Notes under the pieces: model-generated
Told to the model about the DNA's origin: nothing
The model's input: the letters and a program-made list of their open reading frames with translations, nothing else
Databases searched by the model: none
Program-made: the position numbers and the translations under genes
Origin: Streptomyces marincola
GTDB lineage: Bacteria > Actinomycetota > Actinomycetes > Streptomycetales > Streptomycetaceae
DNA length: 64,000 bases
Direction: 5' to 3'
Assembly (NCBI RefSeq): GCF_020410765.1
Contig: NZ_CP084541.1
Span: forward strand, 2,351,001 to 2,415,000
In this document: positions 8,211-17,625 of the stretch, one piece after another
Layout: every line of letters starts with the position of its first letter
Numbering within the stretch: the stretch's first letter is position 1

Positions 8211-11200
8211 CGCGCGCCCGCGCCCGCGGACGTGCGCCAGGCGTGTTTGACCGCCGCCCAGCGGTCCGCGCGTTCGGGGGTCAGGCGGCCCCTGATCTCC
8301 GCGAGTTTCAGCAGCGCGGCCTCGGCGCCGCCGGTCAGGGTCCTGGCCTCGGCCGTGTAGTGGTCGTCGATGAGGGCGTCGAGTTCGGCCTCGTTCATGG
8401 CGGGCGCGACGCGCGCGGCGAGCGCGTTGGTGTCGCGGTAGGAGCCCTGGAGGCGGAACGGCGGCTCGGTGCGGGTCGCGTCGTCCTGCCCGGCGGAGGC
8501 GATGTAGGCGGCGTTCACGGCCAGCACGGTGCGCTGGACGTACCGCAGGTGCCGCAGGACCGCGAGGATGCCGTCGAGTTCGGCCGGCGGGTACGGGTGC
8601 GCGAGCCGGGCGGCGGCCCCGGTGTCGCCGTCGGCCATGCGCACCAGCAGTTCGGTGTCGGCGCGGTCGCGTCCGGCGAGCGGGGCGAGCACCGGGTTGG
8701 CGGTGAGCGCGTTCTCGATGTGGCTGAGCGCGAACAGGTCGGCGCGCCCGGCGGTGATGTCGCCGAGGTTCCACACGTCCGCGCGGTTGGCCAGCATGTC
8801 GGGCAGGCGGAACCGGCTGCCGGACTCGGTGAACGGGTTGCCCGCCATGGAGATCGCGAACCGCTTGCCGCGCAGGTCGAACGTGGCCGGCTCGCCGTCG
8901 GAGGCGCGGACGCCGTCGACGCGGCGCTGCGCGTCGCACAGCGGGATGAACCGCTGGAGGAGTTCGGGCGACACGTGCTGGATGTCGTCGAGGTGCAGCA
9001 GCACGTTGGTGCCCAGTTCGAGCGCGAGGTTGATCTTCTCGATCTCCCTGCGGGCGGCGGCGTCCGGCGCGGCGGCCGGGTCGAGCGAGGTGGTGCCGTG
9101 GCCGAGGGCGGGCCCGTCGGCCTTGACGAAGATCATGCCGAGGCGCGCGGCGAGGTATTCCATCAGCGTCGTCTTGCCGTAGCCGGGCGGGGAGAGCAGG
9201 AGCAGCAGGCCCTGGCTGTCGGTGCGGCGCGCGGCGTCGGCGGTGCCGAGCTGCTTGGCGAAGTTGTCGCCGATCAGCGGCAGGTACACCTGGTCGATGA
9301 GGCGGTTGCGGACGAACGTGGGCAGCGGTCGCGGGCGCAGCGCGGCCAGCCGCATGCGGTCGCGTTCGGCGTCGAGCAGGGCGTTGCGGCGGCGCGTCCA
9401 CGCGCGGTGCGCGGGCACCCTGTCGGTGCGGAAGCGTTCGGTTCTGGTGAGGAACTCGTCCAGGCGCAGCGTGAGTTCGCCGCCGCTGACACGCGGGTGG
9501 CTGCCGAGCAGGCCGGTGGCCGTTGCGGTGAGTTCGGCGTCGACGGCGCGGTGGGCGAGGGTGTCGGCGCACAGTTCGACGGCGACGGCCTCGGGCAGCT
9601 CCGCGGTCCCCCGGCCGGTGCTCGCGGCGAACGCGCCGAGCCAGGCGGCCAGCAGCTCGCGGCGCGCGGGCAGGTCGTCGCCGAGTTCCTTCAGCTCTCC
9701 GGCCAGTTCCCGCGCGCCGTCGGGCCCCGCGGCGGCGCGGAAGTCGTCGAGCAGAGCGCGGGCGCCCGGCCCGGTGACGAACGCGGGCCCGCCGCGCGCC
9801 AGTTCGTCGAACAGGTAGGGGCCGACGGCTTGCGGCGCGTCCTCGCCGAGCCGTTCGGTGGCGAAGTGCGCCGCGGCGCCGGTGAGTTCGGTGATCAGTG
9901 CGGCGGCGGCCGGGCCGACGGCGTCGGCGCCGAACGCGGCGCGGGCCCGGTCCAGCGACCTGGCGCGGGTGGCCCACGCGGTGCGCCGCGCGTCGTCGCA
10001 GCCGTGCGCCCAGAACAGCTGGGCCGCGGCCCGCACGGCGGGCGGGTGGCGCAGCAGGTCGGCGCCGCGGTGCAGGCGCAGCAGCGCGGTGAGGACGACG
10101 GTCGCGTCGTGGTCGTGGACGCCGCGGTCGTAGCCCTCGTCCCAGGCCGCTTCCGCGGCGCGGCGGACGAGGTCCGCGGGCCGCGCGCCGCCCCGGCCCT
10201 CGGCCAGGGCGGCGGGGAGCACGGCGGCGGCCAGGTGCTCGGCGCGGTAGACCTCGGGGGACTCCGAGGGCAGCGGCTCGTCGCGGAAGTGCGGGGCGGC
10301 GGCGAGCGCGGGGTCGTCGACGGGCGCCCGGTAGTCGGTGCCCGTGACGGCGAACGCGAGCCCTTCGCCGTGCGGCACGAGGGTGAGTTCGGGGGTCTGG
10401 GCGGTGACGGAGAAGTGGTGCCGGCCGAGGCGGAGCAGGCCGTCGGCCCCGTACAGGTCGGCGCGGTCGCGCAGGGCGCGGGATGCCTCCTGGCGGGCGG
10501 CGGCGAGGCGTCCTTCGAGTTCGTCGGCGGGCACGGTGGCGCCGATGGCGCGCAGGTCGCGCGCGGTGGCGCGGACGCGGGCCACCAGCGGGTCGGCGGC
10601 GAAGTGGGCGTGGACGGCTTCCTGGTCGGGCAGCGCGGCGGCGCGGCGGACCGCGGTGGCGAGCAGGCGTTCCGCGGACTCGGCCAGCCGCTGGGCGTGC
10701 GCGGCCCGTTCGTCGATGCGGGCCTGCTTGCGGGCGGCGAAGGTCTCCTGGATCTCCTCGCGCCGCTCGGTGAGGTGCGTGAGGAAGTCGGGCGCGGTGC
10801 CGAAGCGCGCGATGAGGTCCTCGACCTGGAGCAGGAGTCGGCCCAGTTGCTCGTCGCACTCCTCCGGGGTGCGGGCGGCGGCGAGCGCGGCGACGACGGA
10901 CTGGCCGAGGAGCGCGCTCTCGGCGGCGAACTCGGAGCGGCCCTCGGCCTCAGCGAGATCGCGGCGGCGCCCTTCGAGGGCGGCACGGGCCCGGTTGACC
11001 GCGGCCACCACCTCGCCGACGCGGGTGAGCAGCGCGGTGCGCACGGTGGTGTCCGCGACGTCGAGGCCGCCGACGACGTCGGTCACGGTGCGCAGCGCGT
11101 CGGCCCGTTCCTCGATCTCGGCCGCCAGCGGCTCGGTGCGGGCGACGCTTTCGGCCTCGGCGGCGCGTTCTGCGAGCCGGCCGACGGCGGCGACGACGTC

Positions 11201-13090
11201 GTCGAACGCGTCGGGGCGGGCGAGGAACGCGACGGCGCGGCGTCCGGCCGCGGCGAGCCCTTCGCCGAGCCGGGCGGCCAGCGCGTCGAGCGCGGCCGGG
11301 TCGGCGTGCCGCAGGCCGCGCAGCGTTTCCGCGCGCCCCTGGGCGCGGCGCAGTTCGGTCAGCAGGGCGACCCAGTCGTGCGCGGTGCGGTGCGCCTCGC
11401 CGCGGGCGCGCCGCAGCAGGGCGGTGGCGTCGGTGTCCGCGGCGTCGAGGGCGGCGCGGGCCCGCGCGCGCAGTTCGGCGACGCGTGCGTACTCGCCGAT
11501 GACGGCGGTCGCGGCGGCGCGCAGCGCGGCGACGGGTTCGTGCAGGGCGCCGGTGCCCGGCAGCCGCAGCCAGGGGTGCTGGTCGGTGAGCCGGTCGCAG
11601 GCGGCGACGACGGCGTCGAACACGGCCGCGCCCTCGCCCAGGTCGGTGGCGAGCGCGGCGAGGGTCAGCGCGTCGGAGACGCCGCGGACGAGTCCCGCGT
11701 TGCCGACGCGGCCCAACGGCCCGTCGTCGCGCGGCTGCTGCCCGGCGTGTGCCTCGGAGACGAACGGGGTGCGCCACAGCTGCACCGGGTGGGCGCGGGC
11801 GGGGTCGCGTTCCTCGTCGCCCGCGCGGGTCAGGGCGAGGGTGCCGTCGTCGAACAGGGCGAAGCCGTGGGCGGCCAGCGGCGCGGCCACCTCCTTGCGG
11901 ATGCGGTTGTAGGGCAGCAGGAGGGCGCGGGCCTCGTGGTCCGCGCGCCCGTCGCGGAACACGTACAGCAGGTCCTCGCCGTTCGGGGAGCGCACGAGGG
12001 AGTCGAACGCCAGGCCCTCGGTCCCGGTGTCGAACGTGCGGGCCGCCGCGCCCGCGGGCGCGGCCGACAGGTAGTAGCCGCCGGGGAAGATCAGACCCTG
12101 GTCGTCGGGCAGGACGCGGCAGTCGCGGCCGATGCCGTCGAGGCGGACCACCTCGCCGGTGCGGGTGTTGTGCACCAGGTGGCGCGGGGCGCTCTCGCGG
12201 TAGGGCAGGACGCGCAGGAGGAGCAGGGGGCCGACGCGGGCGTGCCACAGCCGGGCGTCGGCGAGGGACTGGATCGGGTCGTCGACGGGTTCGCCGTACA
12301 CGCCGTCCGGGGTGGTGGTGTCGTTCTCCGTCTTGACGGTGAGGGAGCCGCCGACGGTGGAGACGTACAGCGTGTCGCGGACGTTGATGTGCGGGTGGGT
12401 GCCGGGCACGTGGTCGTCGCGGCCGGCCGGCTGCCACGTGACGGCGTCGGCGGGCGGGGCGAGGTGGTCGCGTTCGCCCTTCGCGTCGAGGTATTCGGGG
12501 CGGCCGTCGGGGTGCAGCCGCCAGCGCAGCACGCGGATGTCCGAGGAACGCTCGCCCGTGGCGAAGACGGCGAGCAGCAGCGGCCCGGTGACGCGCAGCC
12601 GGGTCAGGCGCGCGTGCTGGAAGTAGCGGTACAGCTCGTCGAGGTCCCGCTGGAAGGCGGGGTCGTCGAGCAGTCCCGGCACCGCGTCGCGCGGCGCCGG
12701 GGCCAGGGCCGTGCCGGTGCGCCGGTGCAGGGTGAGGCCGCCGCGGCCGGCCGGGTCGTGGTGGCCGGCCAGCAGCAGCCCGCCGACCTGCACGAGGTCG
12801 GCGGGCACGGCGGGCCGTTCGGTGCGCAGCTCGGCGGTGGCGAGCAGTTCGAGGTCGAAGCCGCCGAACGTCTCGGTGCGCCGGGCGTTGAGCGCGTGGG
12901 CGCGGCGGGCGAGTTCGTCCGCCGCGGCGCGCATGCGGTCGCGCAGCACCGTGTAATCGCCGCCGTCCCCCGCGTCGGCGGACGCGCCGGTCGGGTCCGC
13001 CCCGCCCGGCGCGCTCGCTTCGGCGGGCGCGTCGGCGGCCCCCCGGTCGTCCGCGTGCCGCGGGCGCAGGGCGTCGTTCGGCTCGGTCAC
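8207..13090 (-). CDS. Giant AAA+ ATPase with N-terminal DUF3686 region
   Basis: A 1627-residue protein. The N-terminal about 420 residues match the DUF3686 family, annotated only as 'DNA repair ATPase'-like: ETFGGFDLELLATAELRTE, HINVRDTLYVSTVGGSLTVK, QSLADARLWHARVGPLLLL and PDDQGLIFPGGYYLS are the recognisable blocks. About 450-950 is long alpha-helical, probably coiled coil. A C-terminal AAA+ module has Walker A SPPGYGKTT (near residue 1300) and Walker B LLHLDDIQHV (near 1363). GTG 13090 is preferred because GGGGGAG lies 8 bp upstream; an ATG at 13117 would add nine residues. It follows the flotillin gene on the same strand after a strong hairpin, and overlaps the next small gene. Flotillin, NfeD and this ATPase recur together in bacteria; the biochemical role is unknown. 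Confidence 0.85.
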   Translation of the reverse strand: MTEPNDALRPRHADDRGAADAPAEASAPGGADPTGASADAGDGGDYTVLRDRMRAAADELARRAHALNARRTETFGGFDLELLATAELRTERPAVPADLVQVGGLLLAGHHDPAGRGGLTLHRRTGTALAPAPRDAVPGLLDDPAFQRDLDELYRYFQHARLTRLRVTGPLLLAVFATGERSSDIRVLRWRLHPDGRPEYLDAKGERDHLAPPADAVTWQPAGRDDHVPGTHPHINVRDTLYVSTVGGSLTVKTENDTTTPDGVYGEPVDDPIQSLADARLWHARVGPLLLLRVLPYRESAPRHLVHNTRTGEVVRLDGIGRDCRVLPDDQGLIFPGGYYLSAAPAGAAARTFDTGTEGLAFDSLVRSPNGEDLLYVFRDGRADHEARALLLPYNRIRKEVAAPLAAHGFALFDDGTLALTRAGDEERDPARAHPVQLWRTPFVSEAHAGQQPRDDGPLGRVGNAGLVRGVSDALTLAALATDLGEGAAVFDAVVAACDRLTDQHPWLRLPGTGALHEPVAALRAAATAVIGEYARVAELRARARAALDAADTDATALLRRARGEAHRTAHDWVALLTELRRAQGRAETLRGLRHADPAALDALAARLGEGLAAAGRRAVAFLARPDAFDDVVAAVGRLAERAAEAESVARTEPLAAEIEERADALRTVTDVVGGLDVADTTVRTALLTRVGEVVAAVNRARAALEGRRRDLAEAEGRSEFAAESALLGQSVVAALAAARTPEECDEQLGRLLLQVEDLIARFGTAPDFLTHLTERREEIQETFAARKQARIDERAAHAQRLAESAERLLATAVRRAAALPDQEAVHAHFAADPLVARVRATARDLRAIGATVPADELEGRLAAARQEASRALRDRADLYGADGLLRLGRHHFSVTAQTPELTLVPHGEGLAFAVTGTDYRAPVDDPALAAAPHFRDEPLPSESPEVYRAEHLAAAVLPAALAEGRGGARPADLVRRAAEAAWDEGYDRGVHDHDATVVLTALLRLHRGADLLRHPPAVRAAAQLFWAHGCDDARRTAWATRARSLDRARAAFGADAVGPAAAALITELTGAAAHFATERLGEDAPQAVGPYLFDELARGGPAFVTGPGARALLDDFRAAAGPDGARELAGELKELGDDLPARRELLAAWLGAFAASTGRGTAELPEAVAVELCADTLAHRAVDAELTATATGLLGSHPRVSGGELTLRLDEFLTRTERFRTDRVPAHRAWTRRRNALLDAERDRMRLAALRPRPLPTFVRNRLIDQVYLPLIGDNFAKQLGTADAARRTDSQGLLLLLSPPGYGKTTLMEYLAARLGMIFVKADGPALGHGTTSLDPAAAPDAAARREIEKINLALELGTNVLLHLDDIQHVSPELLQRFIPLCDAQRRVDGVRASDGEPATFDLRGKRFAISMAGNPFTESGSRFRLPDMLANRADVWNLGDITAGRADLFALSHIENALTANPVLAPLAGRDRADTELLVRMADGDTGAAARLAHPYPPAELDGILAVLRHLRYVQRTVLAVNAAYIASAGQDDATRTEPPFRLQGSYRDTNALAARVAPAMNEAELDALIDDHYTAEARTLTGGAEAALLKLAEIRGRLTPERADRWAAVKHAWRTSAGAGAR

Positions 13091-13131
13091 GTTGTCCACT
13101 CCCCCATGCGTGCCCATGCGTGCGCTTGTCC

Positions 13132-13163
13132 CCGGCCGCCGGCGCCGGTGCGCCGGCGGCCGG
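13132..13163 (-). terminator. Strong hairpin between flotillin and DUF3686 ATPase genes
   Basis: Perfect 14-bp stem (13132-13145 / 13150-13163) with a CGGT loop, starting 5 bp past the flotillin stop. It lies between two same-strand genes that otherwise look like an operon, so it may attenuate expression of the ATPase relative to flotillin. Confidence 0.65.
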
Positions 13164-13167
13164 CCGG

Positions 13168-15318
13168 CTACTTGGCCAGCGAGACGGTGCCGGCCGCGTG
13201 GCCCACGACGGCGTCGGCCACCGGCCCCGCGGCGACGGGCACGGTCCCGTTCCCGGTCAGTTCCGTGACCTTGAGGTCCGCGAGGCCCTGGCCGCGCAGG
13301 GTCTCAAGCAGGCTGCCGAGGCGGCCCGAGTCGTCGCCGCCCGTGGAGATCAGCGAGGTCAGCACACCGGCGACGGTCAGGTCGCGCAGCCCGCCCGAGC
13401 CCAGCCCGGCCACCATGGCGCCGAGGTCGCGGGTGAACGTGGACCCTTCCTTGTCCAGCCAGGGCCCGGCGAGGGTGCGGGCGTGCTCGGAGCGGTCGAG
13501 GAACGCGTCGAGCCCCTTCCCGGCGCCGATGGCGCCCAGCAGGCGGTCGAAGAACACGGTGTCGCCGCCCACGATGTCGATCTTGGCGTTCTCCAGACCG
13601 GTGCCCACGAGCGCCGCCTGCGCCTCGGCGATCTGCCGGTGCACGTCGACGGAGGCGAGCCGCACCTCCTTCTCGGCTTCGAGGCGCAGCCGGTACTCCT
13701 CGTGGTCGCGTCCGGCCGCGTCGAGCGCGGCCATGGCCTCGGCCTTCTCCTTCAGGCCCGCGGCCTCCGCGAGCATCCGCTCGCGCAGCGCGCCCGCCTC
13801 GGCCTCGCCGCCCTCGCGGGTGGCCTCGGCGTCGGCCAGGCCCTTCTCCTTGGCGATGTGCGCCTCGGCCAGACCCATCTCGCGCGCGGCCTCGGCCTCG
13901 GCGTGCCGGGTCCTGGCGAGGGCGTCGGCCATCCGCTCCTGCACCTCCGCCTCGGCCAGGCCCTCGGCCGCCGCGTCGGCCCGCTTGCCCTCGGCGAGGC
14001 GGATCGCGGCCTGGGCGTCGAGGTCGGCGGCCTTGCGGCGGGCCTCGGCCATGGTCAGGGCCTCGCGGGCGCGGTGCTCCGCGGCGACCTCAGCGGCCTC
14101 GGCGGCCTTGATGTCCTTCACGAGGCGTTCCTGGGCCTCGGCCTCGGCCTGGATGATGAGGGCCTGCCGGTCGCGTTCCGCCTCCTCGACGGCCCGCAGC
14201 TTCTTGATGTCCTCCTCCTGCTGGGCGACGGTCTTCTCGACGGCGATGCGCTCGCGGACGACGTCGGCGATCTCCCGCTTCTCCGCCTCGATCTCCTTGT
14301 CCTTGGCGATGCGGCGCAGCTCGGTCTCGCGGTCGCGGGCGATGACCTCAAGCAGCCGGTCCTTCTCGATGCGCTCGTTCTCCACGGCCACCACGCGGTC
14401 GCGGTTCAGGCGCGCGACGACGATCTCCCGCTCGCGGTTCTCGTGGTGGACGCCGAGCTGCTCGTCGGTCCTGATGACGGCGGTCTGCGCGCGCAGCCGC
14501 TCCTCGGCCTGGACCCGGGCGGTCTCGGCCTCCTCGCGGGCCCTGGCGGTCTCCACCTCGCGCTTCTGCTTGATCTCGGCGTCGGCCTGGCGGCGTTCGA
14601 GTTCGAGCACGGCCTCGCGGGCGTCGACGTTCTGCCGCGTGATCTCCTTCTCCTCGGTGCGCCTGAACTCGTTGGTGAGAACGTTCTGCGCCGCGGTCAG
14701 TTCGGTGATCTTGCGGATGCCCTGGGCGTCGAGGATGTTGTTCTTGTCGAGGTGGGACAGCGGCGTCTGCTCCAGGTAGTCGATCGCCGCGTCCTCCAGG
14801 CTGTAGCCGTTGAGGTCGGTGCCGATGACGTCGATGATGCGGTCGCGGAACTCCTCGCGCTTGGTGTAGAGGTCGGCGAAGTCCAGTTGCTTGCCGACGG
14901 TCTTCAGCGCCTCGGAGAACTTCGCGTTGAACAGCTCCTGGAGGGTGGCCCGGTCGCTGGCCCGCTCGGTGCCGATGGCCTGGGCGACCTTGATGACGTC
15001 GGACACGGTCTTGTTGACCCGGACGAAGAACGAGATCCGGATGTCGGCCCTGATGTTGTCGCGGCAGATCAGGCCCTCGCGGCCGGTGCGGCCGATCTCG
15101 ATGGCCTTCACGGAGATGTCCATGGTCTCGGCCTTGTGCAGCACGGGCAGCACCACCGCGCCGGTGAAGGTGACGTCGACCTTGCGGACCTTGGAGATGA
15201 TGAGCGCCTTGCCCTGCTCGACCTTGCGGAACAGCCGGGTGAGCAGGAACAGGACGGCGATGAGGATGATCAGCACCACGGCGATGAGCACGCCGAGGCT
15301 GATGCCGATGGTCTCCAT
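13168..15318 (-). CDS. Flotillin/SPFH-domain membrane scaffold (YqiK-like)
   Basis: A 716-residue flotillin. ATG 15318 was chosen because it puts a single hydrophobic segment (about residues 5-28) at the N-terminus, as in YqiK/FloT; longer in-frame starts add unrelated sequence. The SPFH/Band 7 domain covers about 30-260 (RKVEQGKALIISKVRKVDVTF start, KAIEIGRTGREGLICRDNI within). It is followed by about 300 residues of charged coiled coil rich in EAEA repeats, and a Gly-rich C-terminal oligomerisation region. Flotillins polymerise into membrane microdomain scaffolds. The NfeD-like gene is just upstream (77 bp), the usual flotillin partner, and the DUF3686 ATPase follows. Confidence 0.92.
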   Translation of the reverse strand: METIGISLGVLIAVVLIILIAVLFLLTRLFRKVEQGKALIISKVRKVDVTFTGAVVLPVLHKAETMDISVKAIEIGRTGREGLICRDNIRADIRISFFVRVNKTVSDVIKVAQAIGTERASDRATLQELFNAKFSEALKTVGKQLDFADLYTKREEFRDRIIDVIGTDLNGYSLEDAAIDYLEQTPLSHLDKNNILDAQGIRKITELTAAQNVLTNEFRRTEEKEITRQNVDAREAVLELERRQADAEIKQKREVETARAREEAETARVQAEERLRAQTAVIRTDEQLGVHHENREREIVVARLNRDRVVAVENERIEKDRLLEVIARDRETELRRIAKDKEIEAEKREIADVVRERIAVEKTVAQQEEDIKKLRAVEEAERDRQALIIQAEAEAQERLVKDIKAAEAAEVAAEHRAREALTMAEARRKAADLDAQAAIRLAEGKRADAAAEGLAEAEVQERMADALARTRHAEAEAAREMGLAEAHIAKEKGLADAEATREGGEAEAGALRERMLAEAAGLKEKAEAMAALDAAGRDHEEYRLRLEAEKEVRLASVDVHRQIAEAQAALVGTGLENAKIDIVGGDTVFFDRLLGAIGAGKGLDAFLDRSEHARTLAGPWLDKEGSTFTRDLGAMVAGLGSGGLRDLTVAGVLTSLISTGGDDSGRLGSLLETLRGQGLADLKVTELTGNGTVPVAAGPVADAVVGHAAGTVSLAK

Positions 15319-15395
15319 GACGGTGTGAGGCCCCCCTCTCGTGCGGGCCCGCGTGGACCCGTGAAGATCTGTGCACCGCGCCGTGAAGGACGCGG

Positions 15396-16043
15396 TCAGG
15401 CAGTGAAACGGTTCTGCTCCGGTGCCGGATCGCCGAAGTCGTAGGGCGCGACGCGGAAGAACCCGCCCTCGGGCTCGTAGTCGAAGATCAGCGCGCGCCG
15501 CCCGGCCGTCAGCTCGTCCGCCTCCGGCCCCTCGGCCCTGACCTGCACGATCGCGGTGCCGCCGTCGTCGGCGGCCACCTCGGCCTGCCCGAACGAGGCG
15601 GTGACGCGGCCGGTGCGGATGACGCACACGCGGCCGACGAAGTCCCGGTGGCGCGTTCCCGGCCGGGCCGCGAACACACGCCGCAGCGGCAGCGCCGCCA
15701 GCCACGCGCCCAGCCAGCCGACGCCGAGCGCGGCGGGCAGGGTCGCGGCCCGCTGCCAGTCCTCCGTCAGCAGTTCGGTACCGGCCATGGCCGTGAACCA
15801 GGCGAAGGCCGTCAGCAGCGACAGCGGGATCGCCGGCGGCACCCCGCCCAGGCCGAACGGTGCCAGGGCCGCGGCGCCCCCGTCCCGGTCGCCGCCCCCG
15901 TCGTCGGCCCCGTCCACGCCGTCGGCGACGGAGGCGCCCACGCCGAACGCGACGGAGAAGATCCAGTAGAGCAGGACGACGGCGAGCGGCACGGAGAAGA
16001 CGACGGCGGGGAACCGCCCCGCTGTCTCCAAGAAGTCCTCCAT
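15396..16043 (-). CDS. NfeD/YqiJ-like membrane protein with OB-fold tail
   Basis: A 215-residue protein with an N-terminal membrane helix (about 12-32), a Gly/Asp-rich loop, two or three further helices (about 65-120) and a soluble C-terminal domain (RDFVGRVCVIRTGRVTASFG onward) of the OB-fold type found in NfeD/YqiJ proteins. These partner stomatin and flotillin proteins in the membrane. It is the first gene of the minus-strand block NfeD, flotillin, DUF3686 ATPase and small coupled protein. Confidence 0.82.
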   Translation of the reverse strand: MEDFLETAGRFPAVVFSVPLAVVLLYWIFSVAFGVGASVADGVDGADDGGGDRDGGAAALAPFGLGGVPPAIPLSLLTAFAWFTAMAGTELLTEDWQRAATLPAALGVGWLGAWLAALPLRRVFAARPGTRHRDFVGRVCVIRTGRVTASFGQAEVAADDGGTAIVQVRAEGPEADELTAGRRALIFDYEPEGGFFRVAPYDFGDPAPEQNRFTA

Positions 16044-16088
16044 GCCCCGCTCCCCCCGCGTCGGCGCGCGCTCCCGTCCCCCTTCCTC

Positions 16089-16143
16089 ACGCGGTCCTGG
16101 CCCCGCCGGTTCCGCTTCCGCGACACCTGTGCCAGGACCGCGT
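16089..16143. promoter_or_regulatory. Perfect 13-bp inverted repeat upstream of ktrB
   Basis: ACGCGGTCCTGGC (16089-16101) and its exact complement GCCAGGACCGCGT (16131-16143) are separated by 29 nt in the gap between the divergent nfeD-like and ktrB genes. It may be an operator or an RNA hairpin in the ktrB leader. It is not at the 3' end of either gene, so it is unlikely to be an ordinary terminator. Confidence 0.45.
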
Positions 16144-16179
16144 TAAGAAACGGCGGCGGGCCGCCGGGGCGGCGTTAGG

Positions 16180-17625
16180 GTGGGCCGGTTGTCACGCGGC
16201 AAGCACCCAGGAGATTTCGGAACGGCGATCGACGTGGCGTCCCCCTCTTTCTCTCCCACCTCCGCCTCCCCGCTGCGCCGGGCGATCTTCCGCCTCCATC
16301 CGGCCCGCGCGGTCGCGGTCGCCTTCGCCGTGGCCGTGGCCCTGGGCACCGCGCTGCTCGCCCTGCCGCTCGCCACCGCCGACGGCGGCGCGCCCGACCC
16401 GCTGACCGCGCTGTTCACCGCGACCGCCGCGGTCTGTGTCACGGGCCTGACGATCGTGGACACCAGCGCCTACTGGAGCGGGTTCGGCGAGGGCGTGATC
16501 CTGCTGCTCGTGCAGGCCGGCGGCTTCGGCATCATGTCGCTGGCCTCGCTGCTCGCGCTGCTCGTCGCCGGCAAGCTGCGCCTGCGCATGACGCTGCACG
16601 CGCAGGCGGAGACGAGGATCGGCATCGGCGACGTCCGCGGCGTGCTGCTGCGGGTGGCCCTGATCACGCTCGTCGTGGAGTCGGTGACCGCCGCGATCCT
16701 CACGCTCCGCTTCGTGCTCGGCTACGACATGCCGTTCGGCCGGGCGCTGTACTACGGGGTGTTCCACGCGGTCGCGGCGTTCAACAACTCGGGGCACGGG
16801 CTGCGCTCGGACAACCTCACGGCGTTCGCGGCCGACCCGTGGGTGCTGGTGCCGGTGTCGGTCGCGGTGATCCTCGGCGGGCTCGGCTTCCCCGTGATCA
16901 TCGAACTGCTGCACCAGTACGCGCGGCGGCGGCGCGGCGAGGCGGCGCGCGGCTGGTCGCTGCACCTGAAGCTGACGCTGATCGTCTCCGGCGCGCTGCT
17001 CGCCGTGGGCTTCGCGCTGACGCTGGGCCTTGAGTGGTCGAACGAGGGCACGTTCGGGCCGCTGGCCGCCGAGGACAAGATGCTCGGCGCGTTCTTCCAC
17101 TCGGCGGTCAGCCGCACCGCCGGTTTCAACGCCACCGACATCGCCGCGATGGAGCCCGCCACGCTGCTGGCCACGAACGTCCTGATGTTCATCGGCGGCG
17201 GCAGCGCGGGCACGGCGGGCGGGATCAAGGTGACCACGTTCGCCGTGCTCGCCGTGGCCATCCTGGCCGAGGTGCGCGGCGAGCCGACCTCGGGCGTCTT
17301 CCGCCGCAAGCTGGCACCGCACGTGCTGCGGCAGGCGCTGACGGTGGCGCTGCTCGGCGTCGGTGTGGTGATGGTCTCGACGGTGGCGCTGCTCGCGATG
17401 GTGGACGCCCGCACGGACCTGGTGCTGTTCGAGACGGTGTCGGTGTTCAGTACCGTGGGCATGACCACGGGGCTGACCGCCGATCTGCCCACCCCGGCGC
17501 AGCTGATCGTCATCTTCCTGATGTTCATCGGCCGGGTCGGTCCGATCACGCTGGTGTCGGCCCTGGCCCTGCGGGAGCGCACCCGGCGCTACCAGCATCC
17601 TGAGGAACGGCCCATCATAGGGTGA
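16180..17625 (+). CDS. ktrB: KtrB/TrkH-type potassium uptake channel subunit
   Basis: An integral membrane K+ translocating subunit, up to 481 residues. It has the four membrane-pore-membrane repeats of the Trk/Ktr/HKT superfamily: filter regions at TAAVCVTGLTIVDT (first pore), FNNSGHGL (second), RTAGFNATDI (third) and STVGMTTGLT (fourth). The intramembrane gating loop GGGSAGTAGGIK comes after the third repeat. The conserved filter glycines are present. The start is uncertain: GTG 16180 is the longest, and GTG 16234 would give 463 residues, closer to the family norm. Its stop overlaps the KtrA-like gene in a GTGA junction, so the two subunits are coupled. Confidence 0.93.
   Translation: MGRLSRGKHPGDFGTAIDVASPSFSPTSASPLRRAIFRLHPARAVAVAFAVAVALGTALLALPLATADGGAPDPLTALFTATAAVCVTGLTIVDTSAYWSGFGEGVILLLVQAGGFGIMSLASLLALLVAGKLRLRMTLHAQAETRIGIGDVRGVLLRVALITLVVESVTAAILTLRFVLGYDMPFGRALYYGVFHAVAAFNNSGHGLRSDNLTAFAADPWVLVPVSVAVILGGLGFPVIIELLHQYARRRRGEAARGWSLHLKLTLIVSGALLAVGFALTLGLEWSNEGTFGPLAAEDKMLGAFFHSAVSRTAGFNATDIAAMEPATLLATNVLMFIGGGSAGTAGGIKVTTFAVLAVAILAEVRGEPTSGVFRRKLAPHVLRQALTVALLGVGVVMVSTVALLAMVDARTDLVLFETVSVFSTVGMTTGLTADLPTPAQLIVIFLMFIGRVGPITLVSALALRERTRRYQHPEERPIIG

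Noticed and set aside
8243..14779. A 2178-codon plus-strand reading frame across the DUF3686 ATPase and flotillin genes
   Set aside because: It spans two genes and their terminator on the other strand, with low-complexity Gly/Ala/Arg composition; a shadow of the coding strand.
16089..16234. A ydaO-type cyclic di-AMP riboswitch in front of ktrB
   Set aside because: The leader has a long inverted repeat but none of the conserved ydaO core sequences could be found by eye.
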